NCBI GenBank assembly: GCA_019117105.1
Contig: DXAH01000056.1
Span: forward strand, 1 to 14,675
Length of the DNA: 14,675 bases
Direction: 5' to 3'
Source of the DNA: Duodenibacillus intestinigallinarum
GTDB lineage: Bacteria; Pseudomonadota; Gammaproteobacteria; Burkholderiales; Burkholderiaceae_F
The position numbers were made by a program, and so were the translations under genes. Shown here piece by piece: positions 12,545 to 14,675 of the stretch. Below the pieces are notes generated by a model that was not told where the DNA came from, searched no databases, and was given only the letters and a program-made list of their open reading frames with translations. Each line of letters begins with the position of its first letter. Position 1 is the first letter of the stretch.

Positions 12545-14675
12545 ATGCCAAGACTGAAGGTTGAATGCGAGGAAATCATTAGCAATTTGCTCGGGCGAAA
12601 CATCACGCCGGCCGAGTCAGAGAACTTGATTCCCGGTTTGCGAGCGAAGATGTTTGATCTCCGGACGAGAGACTCAAAGGCCTACGACAAGATGTCAAAG
12701 CGCGAAAAAGTTCGGCAAGCCGCGAAGCTTCTAGCCGACGATATGCGCATCACGGCTGACTCCATGAAAAGGCGCGCCGTTATGCAGGTGCGCGAGGTGA
12801 ACAGAAATCTCACTCTGTACGCGGACAATGCTCAGGACGGGTACTTTGGCGCCCGTTCGGTTGCTCGAATCTTGGAGCAAGGATTCAGCTCGGTGAAGGC
12901 CGTGCGTTCCGGTTACGCCGGAAGAATTTCCCAAGCTCTGAAGAGAATCGACACGAAATACGCTGGTCTTGTTGAGGATGCCAAATCGGCTTACAAGCTC
13001 GTCAAAGAGCTGCACGGAGAAGATTCCGGAGACCCGGTAATCAAACAGGCGGCCAAGGAAATCGCAGAGGTCTTTGAGGACTTGCGACAAAGGTACAACA
13101 GAGCTGGCGGCGACATTGGCAAACTAGAAAGTTACGCCATGCCGCAGTCTCACGACGTCTATAAGTTGCTTCGGGCTAAGGACATGATCGAAACGCCAAA
13201 GCCTTTGCGACGCGGTGCCAAGCGTTTGGGGCGAGTGGTGACGCGTCAGAGAGCGCCAAGCGTTGAAGAAAACCGCCAGGCGTGGATTCGATTCATCAGC
13301 CCGCTTTTGGATCGGGATCGTTATTTTGATGCCCAGACCGGGAGGCTTCTCAACGATCAGCAGTTCCACCAAATGCTATCGGACGTGTTCGATACGTTGA
13401 TCACAGACGGGAACACTCAGGAGTACGGCTCGCGAGTAGCCGGCAGAAACGGCAACAGGGCCAATCGTGGTTCGCGGCACAGAGCATTGCACTTCAAGGA
13501 TGCCAAGTCTTACATGACCTACGAGCTCAAGTTCGGCCGAGCCAACGTGATGAATACGATTGTGTCGCACGTCAACTCGATGGCCAGAGACATTGCTTTG
13601 CTTGAATCGTTTGGTCCGAATCCGAACTCTACTGTTAACGTTCTGGTCAGAACGGCTGACGCAGATTTAAAGAACGCTATTGCGCATGAAGGCGAGAAAG
13701 CGGCATTCTGGAAGTATGGTGATTCGCATGGCGCTCTTGGCGTAACCATGCGTCAGATGTGGAATGTTCTTAACGGCAACAGCGACATTCCCGCAGGCAC
13801 CGGCATCGTTGCTGACTTCTTCCAGGGCGCGCGCAATCTGCAGGTTGCCGGCAAGCTTGGCGGTGCTTTTATTTCCTCATTCTCGGATATTGGCACCTAT
13901 TTCACGGCGATGGCGGTCAATTTGCGGATGGGCGTTTTCAACGCGCCTTTCAGCGTGATTCGAGCCTTCAGCAGAGAAGATCGGGAGTTTGCCGCTCGTG
14001 CCGGCATGCTGGCCGATGCCGCAGGCGCTGCGCTTTGCCGCTGGGGTGACGAAAGCGTTGGTTCCGGATGGACATCTTCGGTTGCCAACCTGACCATGCG
14101 CCTGAGTCTCCTCGAGGGATGGACCAACGGCATTCGAGGTGTCTTTGCTCTGAACATGATGGCGGCCACAGGGAAGCTTGCCAAGAGCAAGACCTGGGCG
14201 CAGCTCGACAACTACGACCGGATGCTTCTTCGCAACAACGGTGTGACGGAGACCGATTGGAAGGTCTTCCAGTTGGCCAACCTCGAAGAGTACAAGGGCG
14301 TCAAGATGATCACGCGCCAGTCCATTGCGAGCATCACCGACAAGCAGCTTTCTGCTGCCGGACTGACCAGAAGAGATGCGCTGCGAGCTGAGACTCGTCT
14401 CATTTCGCACATCAATTCAGAGGCGCATTACGCCTCTCTTGATCCTACCCTTGCAACGAGAACGGCTCAAAGCAGAGGCGCGCAGAAAGGAACCGGCAGC
14501 GGCGAGTTCTGGCGCAGCTTCATGCTCTTCAAAAGCTTCCCGTTCGACATGATGACGCGACATTTTCGCCGAATCGAGATGCTTGGAAAGAATGGGTACA
14601 AGGTTGGGGCTGTGGCTTATGGAGCTGCAATCCTCACCACAACGACAATGCTCGGCGCGTTGTCTTTGGCGGCAA
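12545..14675 (+). CDS. Large internal virion / ejection protein, gp16-like position (3' partial)
   Basis: The frame is open from ATG 12545, 2 bases after the preceding stop, to the window edge: 710 residues, with the C-terminus outside. GGGAT is the only ribosome-site candidate. The visible part is mostly helical and basic. Residues 1-230 carry many Arg and Lys residues (REKVRQAAKLLADDM; SMKRRAVMQVREVNRNL). Residues about 430-480 contain Gly/Ala-rich hydrophobic helices (VAGKLGGAFISSFSDIGTYF). Residues 653-676 hold GEFWRSFMLFKSFPFDMMTR, a motif style found in C-terminal regions of large phage internal or polyvalent proteins. The end (about 684-710, VGAVAYGAAILTTTTMLGAL) could span a membrane. 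No lysozyme or transglycosylase motif is present in this part. Its place corresponds to T7 gene 16, whose product forms the ejected DNA-transit channel; function here is inferred from position and composition. Confidence 0.8.
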   Translation, partial: MPRLKVECEEIISNLLGRNITPAESENLIPGLRAKMFDLRTRDSKAYDKMSKREKVRQAAKLLADDMRITADSMKRRAVMQVREVNRNLTLYADNAQDGYFGARSVARILEQGFSSVKAVRSGYAGRISQALKRIDTKYAGLVEDAKSAYKLVKELHGEDSGDPVIKQAAKEIAEVFEDLRQRYNRAGGDIGKLESYAMPQSHDVYKLLRAKDMIETPKPLRRGAKRLGRVVTRQRAPSVEENRQAWIRFISPLLDRDRYFDAQTGRLLNDQQFHQMLSDVFDTLITDGNTQEYGSRVAGRNGNRANRGSRHRALHFKDAKSYMTYELKFGRANVMNTIVSHVNSMARDIALLESFGPNPNSTVNVLVRTADADLKNAIAHEGEKAAFWKYGDSHGALGVTMRQMWNVLNGNSDIPAGTGIVADFFQGARNLQVAGKLGGAFISSFSDIGTYFTAMAVNLRMGVFNAPFSVIRAFSREDREFAARAGMLADAAGAALCRWGDESVGSGWTSSVANLTMRLSLLEGWTNGIRGVFALNMMAATGKLAKSKTWAQLDNYDRMLLRNNGVTETDWKVFQLANLEEYKGVKMITRQSIASITDKQLSAAGLTRRDALRAETRLISHINSEAHYASLDPTLATRTAQSRGAQKGTGSGEFWRSFMLFKSFPFDMMTRHFRRIEMLGKNGYKVGAVAYGAAILTTTTMLGALSLAA

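Noticed and set aside
1..14675. Diversity-generating retroelement as in phage BPP-1
   Set aside because: No reverse transcriptase gene and no long imperfect template/variable repeat pair was seen here.

Overview
This window is a block of virion-structure genes from a tailed phage or prophage of the short-tailed (podovirus) type. Every supported gene lies on the + strand. They are tightly packed, with start and stop codons overlapping or a few bases apart, as in a late operon. The sequence is moderately GC-rich by eye. The gene order and the recognisable families (portal, Bbp19-like small protein, scaffold, major capsid protein, Bbp16-like cement protein, tail tubular A-like, tail tubular B-like, then large internal/ejection proteins) match the podoviruses related to Bordetella phage BPP-1. 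The tail and core genes also follow the T7 gene 11-12-14-15-16 order. The host is probably a Gram-negative proteobacterium. A beta-proteobacterial host is a weak inference from the BPP-1 likeness. Nothing here shows whether the phage is free or integrated.

Layout: (1) 2-486, the end of an unrecognised gene, then a 101-residue Gln/Gly-rich protein with a TLLTG motif. (2) 490-4787, the head module: portal, a strong intrinsic terminator, a Bbp19-like protein, scaffold, major capsid protein and cement protein. (3) A second, near-perfect intrinsic terminator at 4816-4842, then the tail module at 4846-8168 (adaptor and nozzle proteins). (4) A gap with two hairpins (8169-8228), then four genes for internal or ejected proteins from 8229 to the end of the window. 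The last gene is cut by the window edge.

How the genes work together: scaffold and capsid protein build the procapsid on the portal, and the cement protein decorates the shell. The adaptor and nozzle proteins close the portal vertex and form the short tail. The core proteins are packed inside and are probably ejected into the host. The 10485-12542 product appears to carry a BECR-type (Barnase/EndoU/Colicin/RelE-like) nuclease domain, so it may act as an effector delivered with the DNA.

Points most worth a second look: the junction near 8626, where a C-terminally short gp14-like gene runs out of frame into an N-terminally short gp15-like gene, suggesting a deletion; the predicted nuclease domain in an internal virion protein; a 14-base exact complement to the 3' end of 16S rRNA upstream of the cement gene; and hairpins with T-tracts in all three real intergenic gaps. 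No integrase, tRNA, CRISPR array, insertion sequence, reverse transcriptase or lysis gene is visible.
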